Shown here: piece after piece, positions 44,710-47,034 of the stretch
How the letters are laid out: each line of letters opens with the position of its first letter
How positions within the stretch are numbered: the first letter of the stretch is position 1
NCBI RefSeq assembly: GCF_000485595.1
Contig: NW_014577179.1
Location: 291,955-338,988 of the forward strand
Reading direction: 5' to 3'
Source of the DNA: Priapulus caudatus
Lineage: Eukaryota > Priapulida > Priapulimorpha > Priapulimorphida > Priapulidae
DNA length: 47,034 nt
The notes under the pieces: model-generated
Database searches by the model: none
Told to the model about the DNA's origin: nothing
The model's input: only the letters and a program-made list of their open reading frames with translations
Program-made: the position numbers and the translations under genes

Positions 44710-44997
44710 GTGAGCGCTTTAATAGATTATGTACACGAATATTATATAGTAACGCACGTGTGCACACATCGCGTGGCACCGATCGCTTCGCATTGTCATT
44801 CAGTATGATCAAAAGCTACTAATACATCATAATACATATAGAAAAATATAATATATTTATATATATATATATATACATCATAATGTGTTATTAGTTCTTG
44901 TTATGATCTATCTACGGGTTGCAGTATGTGCATGCGCAGAGAGTGATACCACTCCCAGTGACTGCCCCGGTCTCCCTATCGCATGCCGGCCACTTAA

Positions 44998-45261
44998 GCT
45001 CAAGGGGTCGTTGTCGTATCAGGTACTATAGATATGTACGCGATGTACATATATGTATACACAAAGTGTACCAGACTTGTACTACAGAAGTGTACCCTAA
45101 CCCTAACCCTAACCCTAACCCTAATCCTAACCCTAACCCTAACCCTAACCCTAACCCTAACCCTAAACATACCTCATATAAAAATATAAACTTAATACTA
45201 CAACCTAAAACTACCTCGGGTACATATTTGTAGTACCCGATACGACAACCACCCCATCCGC
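44998..45261. mobile_element. 264-bp MITE carrying telomeric repeats
   Basis: The 42-bp terminal inverted repeats match at 35 positions. Both contain GTTGTCGTATC, GGTACTA and ATATGTAC. The 9-mer GCCACTTAA flanks both ends (44989-44997 and 45262-45270) as a target duplication, a length typical of Mutator-like elements. The middle holds 12 CCCTAA hexamers. The element lies in the intron after the signal-peptide exon. No coding capacity. Confidence 0.8.
45095..45166. repeat. Interstitial telomeric repeat, (CCCTAA)12
   Basis: Twelve hexamers, of which the sixth is TCCTAA. This is the TTAGGG type on the minus strand. It lies inside a transposon and is not at a contig end. Confidence 0.97.
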
Positions 45262-45270
45262 GCCACTTAA

Positions 45271-45735
45271 TGATGTTTGTACGTACCAGCAAAGCTTTTT
45301 TTGCGTAAATTTACACACACAAAAACGAATGTCGGGCGGGTATCAGATATATGATAGCCCTCGTCGAGTAATTTTTTTCTTCGCATTCATTACAAAACAA
45401 TGCCGGCACTGCTATTCCCTCAACGCGCCTCGCGATAATGTTACTTGCTGCGAGCATAGAATTGAACAGACGCTCACCTGCGCGTGTGTGTGATTTCGTA
45501 CCTAACTGTTCTAATTAGCCCGTTAGAACGCGCTCGCATCAGGTCACTAATTACGCGCGTGCAACGTGGAATGCGAACGTGACGAATGAAAAGGGCGGTT
45601 GCGTTGCGGGCGTTTCGTCGCTGCATTGCCGTAAAGAATGTATGTACGGAATAATTAATATTATATCGTTGCACGGTATTCGCATGAAGCGAGACGGAGT
45701 AAATGATAAAACGGCCAATTCGCACGCGCGCACGG
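45271..45735. other. Intronic or intergenic, nothing recognised
   Basis: No exon with acceptor and domain-like content is seen. Confidence 0.4.
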
Positions 45736-45739
45736 GCAT

Positions 45740-45851
45740 AATGCAGTAATATGCACGAACGCCCTTTAACGCACGCGCAAACACACACAAACACACACAC
45801 ACGTACGAACGCATACACGCACGCACACGCGCGCGCACACACACACACACA

Positions 45852-45923
<72 letters not shown>

Positions 45924-46060
45924 ACGAACGCAATCACGCACAACACGGCGCGCACAGACGCCACGCCCGCGCAGCACACACATGCGCGCGCACACAACAA
46001 CGGAATACGCAGCACGAACGCACACGAACTCACATGCAATACGCGCCTATTTGCGCAAGC
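45740..46060. repeat. CA-rich microsatellite
   Basis: Long CA runs with CG interruptions. Open frames through it are repeat by-products. Confidence 0.9.
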
Positions 46061-46299
46061 ACGGCGAGTCATCAAACATCGGCACCAAGAGCATGATTAA
46101 AGAAGGGCTATATAACTTCTTTTATATGCTCTGATCGCACTTATGTATGCGCATGATAATAGCACTAGACGACTTCCTATAAGCGTTGACACGAGGCGTG
46201 TATCATCGCGTAAACTTCACCACCGAGGAAATGTCGCGGTCGCATCAATTTCTGGTTACGATCCTCGGACCATGGTGTTTCAAAGTAAGCTGACTGCAC

Positions 46300-47034
46300 C
46301 CACACATCCAACACGCGCGCGCGCACACACGCACACAGCCACACACTGACACACACACACGCACACGAGCGCGCGCGCGCACAGCGCACACACACATACA
46401 CACACACACACACACACAACACGCACACACGCGCGCGCGCACACGTCACACACACATACACACACACACACACCCCCCACACACACGGCAGCACACACAC
46501 GCGCGCGCCACACACACACACCAACACACATACACACCATCCACACACACACAACACGCACACACGCGCGGCGGCGCCGACCACACAACACATAGCACCA
46601 CATCAACATAAATCACACACACACGCACACACGCGCGCGCGCAACACGCAAACACAGCATACACACACACAACACACACACCATCGCACACACACAAACA
46701 CACACCACGACACGCGCCGCGACGAGACGCACACACACATTAACATACACATCACCCACACACACAGCACACACAGCGCGCGCGCTGCACACACACACTC
46801 GCACAGCAACACACACCCACAGACACGCACGCACGGCGCGCAGCGCACAGGGACGCACACATCACATACACATCACACACAGCACACACACACATCGCAC
46901 ACACACACGACACACAAGTGCACAAACACACACACACATATCACAGCCACACACGGCGCGCGGCGCGCACACACACACACACACAACACACACACACATA
47001 TAATATACTATATATTACCACACACACACACACA
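46300..47034. repeat. CA/CG microsatellite to window end
   Basis: Degenerate CACACA with GCGCGC blocks. Frequent one-base irregularities suggest low consensus quality near a contig end. Confidence 0.9.

Noticed and set aside
45095-45166. True chromosome end or chromosome-fusion scar
   Set aside because: Only 12 hexamers, all in one orientation, lie inside a transposon with target duplication and sequence continuing on both sides.
1-47034. tRNA or rRNA genes
   Set aside because: I noticed no cloverleaf with a T-loop GGTTCGAATCC-type box and no conserved rRNA segment. A covariance-model scan would be needed to exclude them fully.

Overview
This is eukaryotic, metazoan nuclear DNA, most likely from a marine invertebrate. 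It has introns with GT/AG borders, a Pygopus gene (the Wnt co-activator, found only in animals), many short DNA transposons and microsatellites, and an internal block of CCCTAA telomere-type repeats. That telomere type argues against most insects (TTAGG) and nematodes (TTAGGC), but I cannot name the species.

The window is a scaffold of three contigs: 1-18037, 18063-36652 and 36663-47034, separated by N runs. Several large repeats cross these gaps, and some of them look like assembly artefacts.

Contig 1 holds three spliced coding exons of pygopus (8267-8397, 9003-9234, 11454-11725) whose splice phases agree with one another. They are followed by the first part of a CCDC50/Ymer-like gene (from 12140). 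That exon breaks at 12688, where the sequence joins an arm (12688 to about 14790) that is inverted relative to the start of the window (1-2056). The arm carries an unrecognised terminal exon. Several MITE-like elements lie around these genes.

Contig 2 begins with a second copy of the pygopus/CCDC50-like locus (18063-25100). It is full of one- or two-base indels and has a 1.8-kb transposon nested inside a MITE that is unoccupied in the first copy. Here the CCDC50-like exon continues to a stop at 26130. Downstream is a long, diverged inverted repeat (about 29380-33105). It contains two decayed copies, in opposite orientations, of a repetitive-family protein with a FEN1/PIN-like nuclease core and a cysteine-rich tail.

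Contigs 2 and 3 share about 3 kb of sequence that reads as identical (33714-36566 and 36690-40218), except that a 24-bp array is longer in the second copy. The likeliest explanation is an unmerged contig overlap. The array is built almost wholly of alternating purine-pyrimidine steps. Contig 3 ends with a GC-rich 5' region, a signal-peptide first exon (44628-44709) and, in the intron after it, a 264-bp MITE-like element carrying 12 telomeric hexamers. The last kilobase is CA-rich microsatellite.

If the duplications are collapsed, the real gene content is small: pygopus, a CCDC50-like gene, one unrecognised terminal exon, one secreted or membrane protein first exon and the nuclease-family relics. 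Most of the remainder is mobile elements and simple repeats.
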